Shown here piece by piece: positions 16,952 through 25,550 of a DNA stretch of 53,384 bases (positions are counted from its first letter, which is position 1; each line of letters starts with the position of its first letter). The DNA is taken from the NCBI GenBank assembly GCA_020438445.1, contig JAGQUO010000003.1, forward strand, positions 1 through 53,384, written 5' to 3'. The translations under genes and the position numbers were made by a program. The stretch comes from Solirubrobacterales bacterium (GTDB lineage Bacteria > Actinomycetota > Thermoleophilia > Solirubrobacterales > 70-9). A model generated the notes under the pieces. That model did no database searches and was not told the origin of the DNA. It worked only from the letters and a program-made list of their open reading frames with translations.

Positions 16952-18307
16952 GTGCCCGCAGCGGCGACATCGGTGGCTCCGGTCCCGGTCCGCGGGGGGA
17001 TGCCCCCTCGCCCCGACCTCTCGAACCTGATGATGAGCGTCGGCTTCATGCTCACCCCGACGCGCTTCCTCGACGCCTGCCGGGACCGCTGCGGCGACTA
17101 CTTCACGCTCCGGCCGACCCCCGATCGCGAGCTCGTCGTGACCAGCGACCCCGCCGCCGTCAAGCGGATCTTCACCGGCGATCCCGACCTTCTGCACGCC
17201 GGCGAGGGCAACGTCACCCTCGCGCCGCTCCTCGGGCCGAGCTCCGTGCTGCTCCTCGACGGACCCGAGCACCTGCGCCACCGGCGCCTGCTCCTGCCGC
17301 CGTTTCACGGTGAGCGCATGCGGGCGTACGGGCAGATGATGGAGGAGGTGGCCGAGCGGCGGGTCGCGGAATGGCCGGCGGGCCGCGCGTTCGCCGTGCT
17401 CCCGAGCATGCAGGCGATCACGCTCGAGGTGATCATGCGGGCGGTCTTCGGCTTCGAGGACGAGGAGCGGCGCGAGCGGATCGGGGCGCCGCTGCGCCGG
17501 CTCCTGGACACCGTGGCCAGCCGCCCCAGGGTCCTGGCGCTTGCGCTCACCGCCGGCCGCAACGGGCCCCTGAGCCCATGGCGGCGGTTCGCCGCGATGC
17601 GCGCCCGCGCGGATGCTCTGCTCTTCGAGGAGATCCGCGCCCGCCGGGAGGATCCGCGAGGTGCCGAGGGCGAGGACATCTTCTCGATGCTGCTTGCGGC
17701 CCGGGATCCCGCCGGGCAGCCGCTGAGCGACGCCGAGTTGCGCGACGAGCTGATGACGCTGCTGCTCGCCGGGCACGAGACGACGGCGACCGCCCTCGCC
17801 TGGACGTTCGAGCAGCTGACCCGGAACCCGGAGGTTCTCGGGTGCCTGCTCGCGGCCGAGCGGGACGGTGAGGAGGACTACCTCGACGCGGTCGTCAAGG
17901 AGAGCCTCAGGCTCCGCCCGGTGATCCCCGCCGTCGTCCGCTGCCTGCAGGCGCCGATGGTCCTCGGCGGCTGGGAGCTGCCGGCGGGGGTGAACGTGGC
18001 GCCGTCGATCTACCTGATGCACCGCCGTCCCGACATCTACCCGGATCCACTCTCCTTCCGCCCCGAGCGCTTCCTCGAGAACCCTCCGGGCACCTACGAG
18101 TGGATCCCGTTCGGCGGCGGGATCCGCCGCTGCCTCGGTGCGAGCTTCGCCGCATTCGAGATGAAGATCGTGATCCGGGCGGTGCTCGCGTCGCGCCGGC
18201 TGCGGATGCGTCCGGGGGCGCGCCCGGAGGGCGTCACCCGGAGGGCGATCACGTTCGCGCCGACCCGCGGCGGGCGGGTCCGGGCGGATCGGGCCGCCGC
18301 CGGCTGA
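16952..18307 (+). CDS. cytochrome P450
   Basis: The 451-residue heme monooxygenase has all core P450 motifs: the oxygen-binding I-helix LLAGHETT near residue 272, the ExxR motif in KESLRLRP near residue 315, and the heme-thiolate loop FGGGIRRCLG with the axial Cys near residue 391. No membrane anchor is seen, as expected for a bacterial soluble enzyme. Redox partners are not encoded nearby and the substrate is unknown. TAAGCT 8 nt upstream of the GTG suggests a leaderless mRNA. It converges with the stress protein gene, leaving 6 bp between stops. Confidence 0.93.
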   Translation: MPAAATSVAPVPVRGGMPPRPDLSNLMMSVGFMLTPTRFLDACRDRCGDYFTLRPTPDRELVVTSDPAAVKRIFTGDPDLLHAGEGNVTLAPLLGPSSVLLLDGPEHLRHRRLLLPPFHGERMRAYGQMMEEVAERRVAEWPAGRAFAVLPSMQAITLEVIMRAVFGFEDEERRERIGAPLRRLLDTVASRPRVLALALTAGRNGPLSPWRRFAAMRARADALLFEEIRARREDPRGAEGEDIFSMLLAARDPAGQPLSDAELRDELMTLLLAGHETTATALAWTFEQLTRNPEVLGCLLAAERDGEEDYLDAVVKESLRLRPVIPAVVRCLQAPMVLGGWELPAGVNVAPSIYLMHRRPDIYPDPLSFRPERFLENPPGTYEWIPFGGGIRRCLGASFAAFEMKIVIRAVLASRRLRMRPGARPEGVTRRAITFAPTRGGRVRADRAAAG

Positions 18308-18313
18308 ATGGAG

Positions 18314-19225
18314 TCAGGCTGCTGCGGCCGCCTGCTGACGCCGCAACCCGAGCGGGTCCATCGAGGTGCCTCTGGGCACGACCAGCAGCGGCGAGCGCGC
18401 CGACGACATCAGGGCCCGCGAAGTACTGCCCAGCAGCGTCCGGCGCAACGGGCCGTGCCCGCGTGACCCGACGACCATGAGGTCGACCTCGGAGGAGACG
18501 TCGGCCAGGAGCGCCCCCGGCGAGCCCGTCATCAGCCGTCCTTCGGCCTTGACGCTGTGGGGGATGCGGCCGAGCGCCAGCTCCTGGGTGCGCTGCATCT
18601 CCTTGCGTTCTGCGTCCTGGAACTCGCCCGCGGTCATCACGGTCCACACGGTCGCGTATCCGTACTTGGGGTAGTCGGCCACGCTCAGCACCAGCAGCTC
18701 GCCGTGGGTCCGCTCGGCCAGGGCGATCGCGGTCTCGAGCGCGGCCCACGACTCGGGCGAGCCGTCGAAGCCGACGCCGATCTTCAGCAGCGAGTTCTCC
18801 GGGCGTTCCGCATAGCCGCGAGGGGCGACCATCACTGCGCACGGCGCACCGTGCAGCAGTGAGGCGCCAGTGCTCCCGAGAACCGTCTCACCGACCTTGC
18901 CGCGGTGGCAGGAGCCGACCACGAGCACGGTGGCGTGACGATCCTCGGCGAGCTTGCCGAGCGCATTGGAGATCGACTGCTCGGCAACCGGCACGGTCTC
19001 GACGCTGAGACCCGGGAGTAGGTCTCGCACCTTCTTGAACGTGTCGGCACTCTCGACCGCCAGGGCGTTCGAGAGATCCTCGTGGGTCATCAGGCCGCGA
19101 GGCCAGGGGTAAACCATCGCGACCGTCAGGCTTCCGCCGGAGACCTCGGCAAGGACGCGCCCGAGAGCCAATGCGTCGCGGCCTTCGGGACTATCCTGAT
19201 AGCCGATGAGAATCTGGCGGTCCAC
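18314..19225 (-). CDS. tandem universal stress protein
   Basis: The 303-residue protein has two UspA domains. Each ends with the ATP-binding pattern G-2x-G-9x-G-S/T: VGSCHRGKVGETVLGST in the first and VGSRGHGPLRRTLLGST in the second. Such two-domain proteins are hallmarks of the dormancy (DosR) regulon in mycobacteria. The start is GTG 19225, since TAGATT lies exactly 7 nt upstream and the protein then begins with the usual beta strand (QILIGYQDS); ATGs at 19252 and 19261 are also in frame. A box shared with cydA and the response regulator gene lies 46 bp upstream of the -10. Confidence 0.88.
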   Translation of the reverse strand: MDRQILIGYQDSPEGRDALALGRVLAEVSGGSLTVAMVYPWPRGLMTHEDLSNALAVESADTFKKVRDLLPGLSVETVPVAEQSISNALGKLAEDRHATVLVVGSCHRGKVGETVLGSTGASLLHGAPCAVMVAPRGYAERPENSLLKIGVGFDGSPESWAALETAIALAERTHGELLVLSVADYPKYGYATVWTVMTAGEFQDAERKEMQRTQELALGRIPHSVKAEGRLMTGSPGALLADVSSEVDLMVVGSRGHGPLRRTLLGSTSRALMSSARSPLLVVPRGTSMDPLGLRRQQAAAAA

Positions 19226-19232
19226 GTGCCGG

Positions 19233-19238
19233 AATCTA
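19233..19238 (-). promoter_or_regulatory. -10 element, leaderless promoter
   Basis: TAGATT on the minus strand ends 7 nt before the GTG at 19225. Confidence 0.55.
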
Positions 19239-19284
19239 CGGTCGGTGTCCATGGCGAACATCCGAACAGACTTGCGAACCGACT

Positions 19285-19299
19285 CGGTAGTCAACCCCC
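19285..19299. promoter_or_regulatory. CTCGGTAG box, stress protein/kinase intergenic copy
   Basis: CGGTAGTCAACCCCC keeps the CTCGGTAG half-site of the boxes at 23548 and 24301 but has a poor second half. Its edge is 46 bp from the stress protein -10 element. It lies 31 bp before the divergent kinase start, so it could act on both genes. Confidence 0.5.
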
Positions 19300-19330
19300 A
19301 TAAGCCCCCGTCCCGGAGGGGGTGCAGGCG

Positions 19331-21016
19331 ATGAGCACCGAAGCCGCGGGCCTCGAGCGCGAGCAGCTCGAGCGGCTCCTGGAGGTGGGCCGCAGCCTGG
19401 TCGCCGATCTCGACCTCGACACCGTGCTGATGAACGTGCTCGACGCCGCGCGGCAGCTGACCGGGGCACGCTACGCAGCGCTCGGGGTGCTCGACGCCGA
19501 CAAGACCGAGCTCGAGCGCTTCCTCTACGTCGGGATCGACGAGGAGACGCGGAAGCGGATCGGCCCGCTGCCGCGCGGCCACGGGATCCTCGGCGAGCTC
19601 ATCACCGACCCGCGGCCGCTCCGGCTGGACAGCCTCGGCGATCACCCGCGCTCGTACGGCTTCCCCTCCGAACATCCGAAGATGACGACCTTCGTCGGGA
19701 CGCCGATCACCGTCCGCGGCGAGGTCTTCGGGAACATCTACCTGACCGAGAAGGAAGGGGGCAGCCCGTTCGAGGAAGGGGACGAGCATCTGTTGACGGT
19801 CCTGGCGGAGTGGGCCGCGGTCGCCGTCAACAACGCCCGCACCCACGAGAAGCTGCGCCGGGGCCGCGCCGATCTCGAGCGCCTGGTCCAGGGCCTGCAG
19901 GCGACTGCCTCGCTGAGCCGGGAGCTCGGCGGTGAGTCCGACCTCGGCCGGGTCCTCGAGCTGGTCACCAAGCGGGCCCGTGCGCTCGTCGAGGCGCGCT
20001 CGAGCTACGTGTTGCTCAACGAGGGCGCCGAGCAGGTGGTCCGGGGCGCGGCGGGCGAGTGCGGCGCCCGCACGGTCGGCGGGTCGTTCGGCCCCGGGTC
20101 TGCTCCCGCGGACTTCATCGGGATGGAGGCGAGCCAGCGGATCGGCCCGGCCGGGGCGGAGTCGCTGCGAGAGATCGGGATCGAGGCGAGCGCCGGACTA
20201 GCGGTGCCGCTGCGCTCGCGGGGCCAGGGTCTCGGCGTGCTGGTCGTCGTCGACCATCTCGGTGAGGACCCATCGTTCTCGGCCGACCAGCAGCTGACGC
20301 TCGAGTCGTTCGCCACCAGCGCGGCGAACGCGATCGCCGCCGTCCACGCGATCGAGGACGAGAAGGCGAAGCTCGCGATCGCCTCGTCGGAGCGGGAGCG
20401 GGGCAGGTGGGCGCGTGAGCTCCACGACGAGACGCTGCAGGAGCTGGGAGCGCTGCGGATCATGCAGGAGAACGCCGCCCGCGCGGGCTCCCTCGAGCAG
20501 GCGCGCGACTACCTGGCCCAGGCGAACGAGCAGGTCGAGCGAACCGTCGCCGGGCTCCAGGGCCTGATCGCCGAGCTGCGACCGGCGGCGCTCGATCAGC
20601 TCGGCGTGCCGGCGGCCATCGACGCCCTGATCGAGCGGCTCGCTTCGCGGTCGGAGCTGACGTTCGAGACCGACATCGATCTCGCCTTCGAGCGCGGCGA
20701 CGCAGCCACCCGCCACGAGCCCGAGCTCGAGTCCACGATCTACCGGCTCGTCCAGGAGAGCCTGACGAACGCGATCAAGCATGCCGACGCCACCCGCGCG
20801 AGGGTGGCGATCGAGGAGCGCGACGGCTTGATCACCGTCCGGGTCGAGGACGACGGCAACGGCTTCGACCTCGGGTCCGTGTCCCGCGGCTTCGGCCTGA
20901 CCGGGATGCGCGAGCGGGTCGAGCTGGCCGGCGGGGAGCTGACGGTCGAAGGCCGGGAGGGAGGGGGGACCCTGATCAGGGTCAGCCTCCCCACAAACCG
21001 CGCCGACGGCGGCTAG
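19331..21016 (+). CDS. DosS/DevS-like GAF-domain sensor histidine kinase
   Basis: The 561-residue kinase has no membrane segment. Two GAF domains cover about residues 20-170 and 195-340. A HisKA_3 dimerisation helix follows with the phospho-acceptor in RELHDETLQELGAL (His365). A HATPase_c domain ends the protein (NAIKHADA, VEDDGNGFD, GFGLTGMRERVELAGG). In the first GAF domain, EHPKMTTFVGTP (His115) and GNIYLTEK (Tyr137) align with the heme-ligand His149 and distal Tyr171 of mycobacterial DosS, with the same 22-residue spacing. It may therefore sense O2, NO or CO through heme. ATG 19331 is preferred because GGAGG lies 12 nt upstream. Its partner is probably the NarL-type regulator at 23586. 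The stop abuts the cydB stop on the other strand. Confidence 0.9.
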   Translation: MSTEAAGLEREQLERLLEVGRSLVADLDLDTVLMNVLDAARQLTGARYAALGVLDADKTELERFLYVGIDEETRKRIGPLPRGHGILGELITDPRPLRLDSLGDHPRSYGFPSEHPKMTTFVGTPITVRGEVFGNIYLTEKEGGSPFEEGDEHLLTVLAEWAAVAVNNARTHEKLRRGRADLERLVQGLQATASLSRELGGESDLGRVLELVTKRARALVEARSSYVLLNEGAEQVVRGAAGECGARTVGGSFGPGSAPADFIGMEASQRIGPAGAESLREIGIEASAGLAVPLRSRGQGLGVLVVVDHLGEDPSFSADQQLTLESFATSAANAIAAVHAIEDEKAKLAIASSERERGRWARELHDETLQELGALRIMQENAARAGSLEQARDYLAQANEQVERTVAGLQGLIAELRPAALDQLGVPAAIDALIERLASRSELTFETDIDLAFERGDAATRHEPELESTIYRLVQESLTNAIKHADATRARVAIEERDGLITVRVEDDGNGFDLGSVSRGFGLTGMRERVELAGGELTVEGREGGGTLIRVSLPTNRADGG

Positions 21017-22093
21017 CTAGGCCTTCTCGCCGGCGCCGAGCTTCTGCTCGATCACGTCCATCGGCGTCGGCTGCTCGTCGAAGTCGTCGGCGCCGATCCG
21101 GTGCCTGAAGACCCAGTAGGTCCACGCCTGGTAGAGCAGGACGACCGGGACGAGAAGCGCCGCCACGACGGTCATCACGGTCAGCGTGTAGTCCGAGGAC
21201 GATGCGGCATTCAGGGTCAGGTCGAAGGCCGAGCTCGTGCTCGAGACCATCGCGTTCGGGAAGAGATCCGCGAAGAGGCTCGTGAAGAGCAGGACGATCC
21301 CGCCCGTCGTCGCACCGAACGCCCAGCCCGCGACTCCGCGGCGGGTGAGCAGCACCGCTGCCCACAGCGCCGCCGTCGCAGCGACCGCGAGGATCGCCGA
21401 GACGACCTCGATCCCGCCGGCGTCGGACTGGTTGACGAGCGTCCAGGCGAGGAACGCGGTCCCGATCGCTGCCGCGATCGGCATCGAACGCTTGGCGAGC
21501 GCGCGCGACCGCTCCTCGACCTCGTCCTTGGTCCGCAGCGCCAGGAAGTTGGCGCCGTGGGCGAAGAAAATCGTCAGGGTCGCGAGACCGCCGAGGATCG
21601 CGTAGGGGTTGAGCAGCGTGAACAGCGTGCCGGTGAACTCGCCGTCCGCACCGATCGGCACGCCGTTGACGATGTTCGCCCAGCCGACCCCCCAGAGGAG
21701 GGCGGCGAGGCCGCTGGAGATGATCATCGCCCACTCCCAGCGGCCGCGCCAGCGACGGTCCGGCCGCTTGCCCCAGAACTCGAAGGCGACGCCGCGGACG
21801 ATCAGGGCGGCGAGGATCAGGAACAGCGCCAGGTAGAAACCCGAGAACAGCGTCGCGTACCACTGGGGGAAGGCGGCGAACGTGGCGCCGCCGGCGACGA
21901 GGAGCCAGACCTCGTTGCCGTCCCAGACGGGCCCGATCGTGTGGATCACGGCGCGGCGCTCGCGGTCGTCGCGGCCGACCAGCCGCAGCAGCATGCCGAC
22001 GCCGAAGTCGAAGCCCTCGAGCACGAAGTACCCGAGCCAGAGGACCGAGATCAATACGAACCAGAGGCCCTGGAGGAAGGTCACGTCGTCCAT
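21017..22093 (-). CDS. cydB: cytochrome bd oxidase subunit II
   Basis: The 358-residue integral membrane protein has about nine hydrophobic segments and the N-terminal family signature WFVLISVLWLGYFVLEGFDFG, of which EGFDFG is diagnostic. IGPVWDGNEVWL also matches the family closely. It pairs with CydA to form the quinol oxidase that reduces O2 with high affinity and without proton pumping. Its ATG lies 1 nt after the cydA stop, so the two are translated together. The cydDC genes for assembly are not in this window. Confidence 0.95.
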   Translation of the reverse strand: MDDVTFLQGLWFVLISVLWLGYFVLEGFDFGVGMLLRLVGRDDRERRAVIHTIGPVWDGNEVWLLVAGGATFAAFPQWYATLFSGFYLALFLILAALIVRGVAFEFWGKRPDRRWRGRWEWAMIISSGLAALLWGVGWANIVNGVPIGADGEFTGTLFTLLNPYAILGGLATLTIFFAHGANFLALRTKDEVEERSRALAKRSMPIAAAIGTAFLAWTLVNQSDAGGIEVVSAILAVAATAALWAAVLLTRRGVAGWAFGATTGGIVLLFTSLFADLFPNAMVSSTSSAFDLTLNAASSSDYTLTVMTVVAALLVPVVLLYQAWTYWVFRHRIGADDFDEQPTPMDVIEQKLGAGEKA

Positions 22094-22094
22094 G

Positions 22095-23486
22095 TCAGTA
22101 GGCGAGGCCGAAGTCCGGCTCGCCGGCCTCCTTTTCGGTGTCGTCGTCGGAGTCGGGTCCCTTGCGCGCCTTCTCGAGGAAGATGCGACCGGCGATCACG
22201 GCGAGCACGCCGTAGAGCAGCGTGAACCCGACCAGGGTGATCAGGACCTCGGCGGTGCTGACTGCGGGCGAGCCGGCCTCGTTCGTCTTCAGCATCCCGA
22301 AGACGACCCAGGGCTGGCGCCCCATCTCGGTGAAGATCCAGCCCGCCGTGTTCGCCACGAAGGGGAGGACCCCTGCGAGGACCATCAGCTTCAGGTAGCG
22401 GGTCGACGCGACGAGCTTGCCCTTGCGGACGAGCCACCAGCCGGCGAAGCCGAGGACGGCGGCGAGGAAGCCGATTCCCAGCATCGCCCGCCACGACCAG
22501 TAGGCGATGGCCACCACCGGCGCGTACTCACCGGGACCGTACTTCTGCTGGTACTCGGCGTTGAGGTTGTTGATCCCCTGGATCTCGCCCTGCGGATAGC
22601 CGGTGCTGATGAACGAGAGGAGGTTGGGGATCTCGACGTTGCGGTTCAGGCCTTCGGGGTTCGACTTGAAGTCACCGGTGGCGAAGAGCGAGAGCCCGGC
22701 GCCCTCCTTCGTCTCGAAGACTGCGTCGGCCGCGGCCATCTTCATCGGCTGCTGCTCGCTCATCAGGACGCCGTTGAAGTGACCGACGATCACCGTCACC
22801 AGCGCTGAGACGGCGAGCACCGGGAGCGCGACCCTGATCGAGCGGGTGAAGACCTCGGTCTGGGTCCCGCGCAACAGGTGCCAGGCGGAGATCGCGATGA
22901 CGATCATCGAGGCCGTGATCAGGGCCGCGAGAATCGTGTGCGCGAAGGCGTACAGCGCCGTGTTGTTGCCGAGCACGGCCCAGATCGACGTCAGCTCGGG
23001 CCGGCCGTCGACCATCTCGTAGCCGACCGGGTGCTGCATCCAGGAGTTGGCGGCGAGGATGAAGAAGGCCGACAGCGCGGTCGATCCGGCGACCAGCCAG
23101 ATCGTCGCCAGATGGAGCTTCGGCGACAGGCGGCCCCAGCCGAACAGCCAGAGCCCGAGGAAGGTCGATTCGACGAAGAACGCGGCCAGGCCCTCCATCG
23201 CGAGCGGGGCGCCGAAGATGTCGCCGACGAACCGCGAGTAGTTCGACCAGTTCATGCCGAACTGGAACTCCTGGACGATGCCGGTCACGACGCCGAGCGC
23301 GAAGGAGATCAGCATCAGCTTGCCCCAGAAGCGGGTGGCGCGGCGCCAGTGATCGTCGCCGGTGCGGTACCAGCGGGTCTGGAAGTAGGCGGTGAGGGCG
23401 GCGAGCCCGATCGTCACCGGCACGAAGAGGAAGTGGTAGACGGTCGTGATGCCGAATTGCCAGCGGGCGAGTTCGAGGGAGCTCAT
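22095..23486 (-). CDS. cydA: cytochrome bd oxidase subunit I
   Basis: The 463-residue subunit carries the three hemes. The N-terminal RWQFGITTVYHFLFVP contains the heme b595 His ligand region. APLAMEGLAAFFVEST holds conserved Glu residues. GHFNGVLMSEQQPMKMAAAD begins the quinol loop, and PWVVFGMLKT is the Met-containing segment near the end. The quinol loop is of the short type. It is first in the cydAB transcript. A TACCGT hexamer lies 8 nt upstream of the ATG. A palindrome shared with the response regulator gene lies 47 bp further upstream, so bd oxidase is probably controlled by that regulator. Confidence 0.95.
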   Translation of the reverse strand: MSSLELARWQFGITTVYHFLFVPVTIGLAALTAYFQTRWYRTGDDHWRRATRFWGKLMLISFALGVVTGIVQEFQFGMNWSNYSRFVGDIFGAPLAMEGLAAFFVESTFLGLWLFGWGRLSPKLHLATIWLVAGSTALSAFFILAANSWMQHPVGYEMVDGRPELTSIWAVLGNNTALYAFAHTILAALITASMIVIAISAWHLLRGTQTEVFTRSIRVALPVLAVSALVTVIVGHFNGVLMSEQQPMKMAAADAVFETKEGAGLSLFATGDFKSNPEGLNRNVEIPNLLSFISTGYPQGEIQGINNLNAEYQQKYGPGEYAPVVAIAYWSWRAMLGIGFLAAVLGFAGWWLVRKGKLVASTRYLKLMVLAGVLPFVANTAGWIFTEMGRQPWVVFGMLKTNEAGSPAVSTAEVLITLVGFTLLYGVLAVIAGRIFLEKARKGPDSDDDTEKEAGEPDFGLAY

Positions 23487-23494
23487 GCCCGTGA

Positions 23495-23500
23495 ACGGTA
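23495..23500 (-). promoter_or_regulatory. -10 element of cydAB
   Basis: TACCGT on the minus strand ends 8 nt before the cydA ATG at 23486. Confidence 0.45.
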
Positions 23501-23547
23501 TGACCGCGGGGGGTGCCGTCGGTCGGGACCGGCTTCTGGATTCGGCT

Positions 23548-23562
23548 CGGTAGGGACTACCG
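23548..23562. promoter_or_regulatory. perfect palindromic box upstream of cydA
   Basis: CGGTAGGGACTACCG is a perfect 6-bp inverted repeat with a 3-nt centre. It lies 62-76 bp upstream of the cydA start and 47 bp from the -10 element. The same box, slightly degenerate, is found at the same distance from the response regulator start and, as a half-site, from the stress protein start. It is the best candidate for a NarL/DosR-type binding site. Confidence 0.65.
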
Positions 23563-23585
23563 ACACCGCCTGCAGACGACCGCTG

Positions 23586-24239
23586 TCAGCGGTCCACGAG
23601 CTCGTTGTCGATCGCGTAAGCGATCAGCTCGGCGCGGGTCGAGAGCCCGGTCTTGCGCTGGATGTTGGCGCGATGCGTCTCGACGGTGCGGACGCTCAGC
23701 ACGAGCCGCTCGGCGATCTCGGGATTGACGTATCCGAGCGCCAGCAGGCCGAGGACCTCGACCTCGCGCGGGGTCAGCTCGTCCGGAGGTCCCTCCGGCT
23801 TGTCCGGCTCGGCCGCCAGCCGGGCTCCGAGCTCGGGGTTGATGTAGGTGCCGCCGCCGATTACGGCGCGGATCGCCGTCACCAGCTCGCTCGCCGCCGA
23901 GTGCTTGATGACGTAACCCTTCGCACCACCCTGGAGCGCCTTGCGGGCGAAGGCGGGCTCGTTCTGCATCGTCAGGACGACGACGGCGGTCCCGGGGGAT
24001 GCCTCGAAGACCTTCGGCAGGGCCTCGAGGCTCGGTAGCCCGGGCATGCTGAGGTCGAGGACGAGCACCGACGGCTTGTGGCCGAGGACGTAGCGGGCCG
24101 CCGTCTCGGCGTCGCCGGCCTCGGCGACGACCTCGAAGCCCGGTTCGTCCTCGAGGACCTTGCGGATCCCCGCCCGCACCAGCTCGTGGTCGTCCGCGAG
24201 GACGATCGTCACCCTGTCTGCCTCGGTCTCGGCTCCCAC
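23586..24239 (-). CDS. NarL/LuxR-family response regulator
   Basis: The 217-residue protein has a receiver domain (residues about 10-125) with acidic DDHE near the start, the phospho-acceptor Asp in VLVLDLSMPG, and a late Lys in GYVIKHS. A LuxR-type helix-turn-helix follows at about 150-215 (LTPREVEVLGLLALGYVNPE, then VRTVETHRANIQRKTGL). It is the likely partner of the GAF kinase at 19331, the two genes flanking cydBA. The GTG start lies 9 nt after TAGTCT. A box at 24301-24315, 46 bp above that -10, suggests it controls its own gene. Confidence 0.9.
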   Translation of the reverse strand: MGAETEADRVTIVLADDHELVRAGIRKVLEDEPGFEVVAEAGDAETAARYVLGHKPSVLVLDLSMPGLPSLEALPKVFEASPGTAVVVLTMQNEPAFARKALQGGAKGYVIKHSAASELVTAIRAVIGGGTYINPELGARLAAEPDKPEGPPDELTPREVEVLGLLALGYVNPEIAERLVLSVRTVETHRANIQRKTGLSTRAELIAYAIDNELVDR

Positions 24240-24248
24240 TCGGCGAGA

Positions 24249-24254
24249 AGACTA
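24249..24254 (-). promoter_or_regulatory. -10 element of the response regulator gene
   Basis: TAGTCT on the minus strand ends 9 nt before the GTG at 24239, implying a leader of at most a few bases. Confidence 0.45.
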
Positions 24255-24300
24255 CTTCCGGCGCCTGCGGCCCTGATCCGCGCCCGGCCGCAGCGGCTCT

Positions 24301-24315
24301 CGGTAGTGGCTACGG
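24301..24315. promoter_or_regulatory. palindromic box upstream of the response regulator gene
   Basis: CGGTAGTGGCTACGG is an inverted repeat with one mismatch. It lies 62-76 bp above the start codon, exactly the same offset as the box upstream of cydA. It points to autoregulation. Confidence 0.6.
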
Positions 24316-24353
24316 AGGCCCGGGCACACCGGCCCGGCCGCTCCGGGTCCGGG

Positions 24354-25310
24354 CTAGGGAACGATCACCGCCGCGCCGAGGAAGCGCCCGGCGCGAAGGT
24401 CCTCGAGCGCCTCGTTCGCCGCCTCCAGCGGATAGGTCGTGACCGCGGTCTCGACCGGGATCTCCGGCGCGAGCGCCAGCATCTGCTCGCCGTCGGCGCG
24501 GGTGAGGTTGGCGACCGAGCGGATCGTGCGCTCGCCCCAGAGCAGGTCGTAGGAGAAGGCGGGGATCTCGCTCATGTGGATGCCGCCGCAGACGACCGTG
24601 CCGCCGGGCACGACGGCCGCGAGCGCCGCCGGGACGAGCGCGCCGACCGGGGCGAAGATGATCGCGGCGTCGAGCTGCTCGGGCGGGGCCTGATCCGAAG
24701 CGCCGGCCCAGGCCGCTCCGAGTCCGCGGGCGAACTCCTGTCCTTCCTCGTCCCCGGCCCGCGTGAAGGCGTAGACCTCCCGCCCCTCGGCCACCGCCAC
24801 CTGGGTCAGGATGTGGGCGGCCGCCCCGAAGCCGTAGAACCCGATCCGCCCGGCGTCCCCGCACATCCGCAGCGAGCGATATCCGATCAGCCCGGCGCAG
24901 AGCAGCGGCGCCGCCTGAGCGTCGGGGTAGCCGGCGGGGATGGGGAAGCAGTAGCGCTCGTCGGCGACCGCGTACTCGGCGAACCCGCCGTCGATGTCGC
25001 AGCCGGTGAAGCGGGCGTCGGGACAGAGGTTCTCCCGGCCCGAGAGGCAGTAACGGCAGCGGCCGCAGGTCCAGCCGAGCCACGGCACGCCGACCCGGCG
25101 ATTCTCGCCGACGACGTCGGCGACGATCTGATGCCCGAGGACGCGCGGAGGGTCGGACACCGGCACTTCGCCGTCGAGCAGGTGCAGGTCGGTCCTGCAG
25201 ACGCCACAGGCACGGACGGACAGCAGCAGCTCGCCCGGGCCGGCTGCCGGCCGGCCCAGTTCGACCGGCCGCAGCGGCCGGCCGGGAGCCTCGAAGACCA
25301 TGGCCCTCAT
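24354..25310 (-). CDS. zinc-dependent alcohol dehydrogenase
   Basis: The 318-residue enzyme belongs to the AdhP-like zinc alcohol dehydrogenases. The catalytic zinc motif ACGVCRTDLHLLDGE is near residue 34, with VLGHQ in place of the more common GHE. The structural zinc lobe is complete: TCGRCRYCLSGRENLC supplies four cysteines. The NAD-binding site begins FYGFGAAAH. ATG 25310 fits the usual N-terminus (RAMVFEAPG) and has GCGGAG 6 nt upstream; an in-frame GTG at 25325 is the alternative. It follows the small gene at 25338 closely and is probably co-transcribed with it. Confidence 0.9.
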   Translation of the reverse strand: MRAMVFEAPGRPLRPVELGRPAAGPGELLLSVRACGVCRTDLHLLDGEVPVSDPPRVLGHQIVADVVGENRRVGVPWLGWTCGRCRYCLSGRENLCPDARFTGCDIDGGFAEYAVADERYCFPIPAGYPDAQAAPLLCAGLIGYRSLRMCGDAGRIGFYGFGAAAHILTQVAVAEGREVYAFTRAGDEEGQEFARGLGAAWAGASDQAPPEQLDAAIIFAPVGALVPAALAAVVPGGTVVCGGIHMSEIPAFSYDLLWGERTIRSVANLTRADGEQMLALAPEIPVETAVTTYPLEAANEALEDLRAGRFLGAAVIVP

Positions 25311-25337
25311 GGTCGGCTCCGCCACCGGCGGCCCCCG

Positions 25338-25544
25338 CTACTCGTCCCTCGGCGTGATCCTGAAGATCGAGACCACCTCGGCCTGATGCGCCTCGGGATG
25401 GACGACGTACGCGCTCGGGCCGCCCCCGAACCAGCCGGCGCTCTCGTTGTCGCCGACGAAGATCCCGGGATGGTGGCGTCCGTCGCCGTCCTCGACCCAG
25501 ACCTTGTCCCCCTCCTTGAAGCCGTGCGGCGAATCGTCGCTCAT
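25338..25544 (-). CDS. small protein, SH3-like barrel likely
   Basis: This is a 68-residue acidic protein. FKEGDKVWVEDGDGRHHPGI looks like the first strands of a small SH3-like or KOW-type barrel, and EVVSIFRITPRDE ends it. No family is firmly recognised. The ATG lies 6 nt after TACGCT on the minus strand, so the transcript is probably leaderless. It is divergent from the SnoaL-like gene, with only 32 bp between the two starts, and is followed by the alcohol dehydrogenase. Confidence 0.55.
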   Translation of the reverse strand: MSDDSPHGFKEGDKVWVEDGDGRHHPGIFVGDNESAGWFGGGPSAYVVHPEAHQAEVVSIFRITPRDE

Positions 25545-25550
25545 TCCCGG

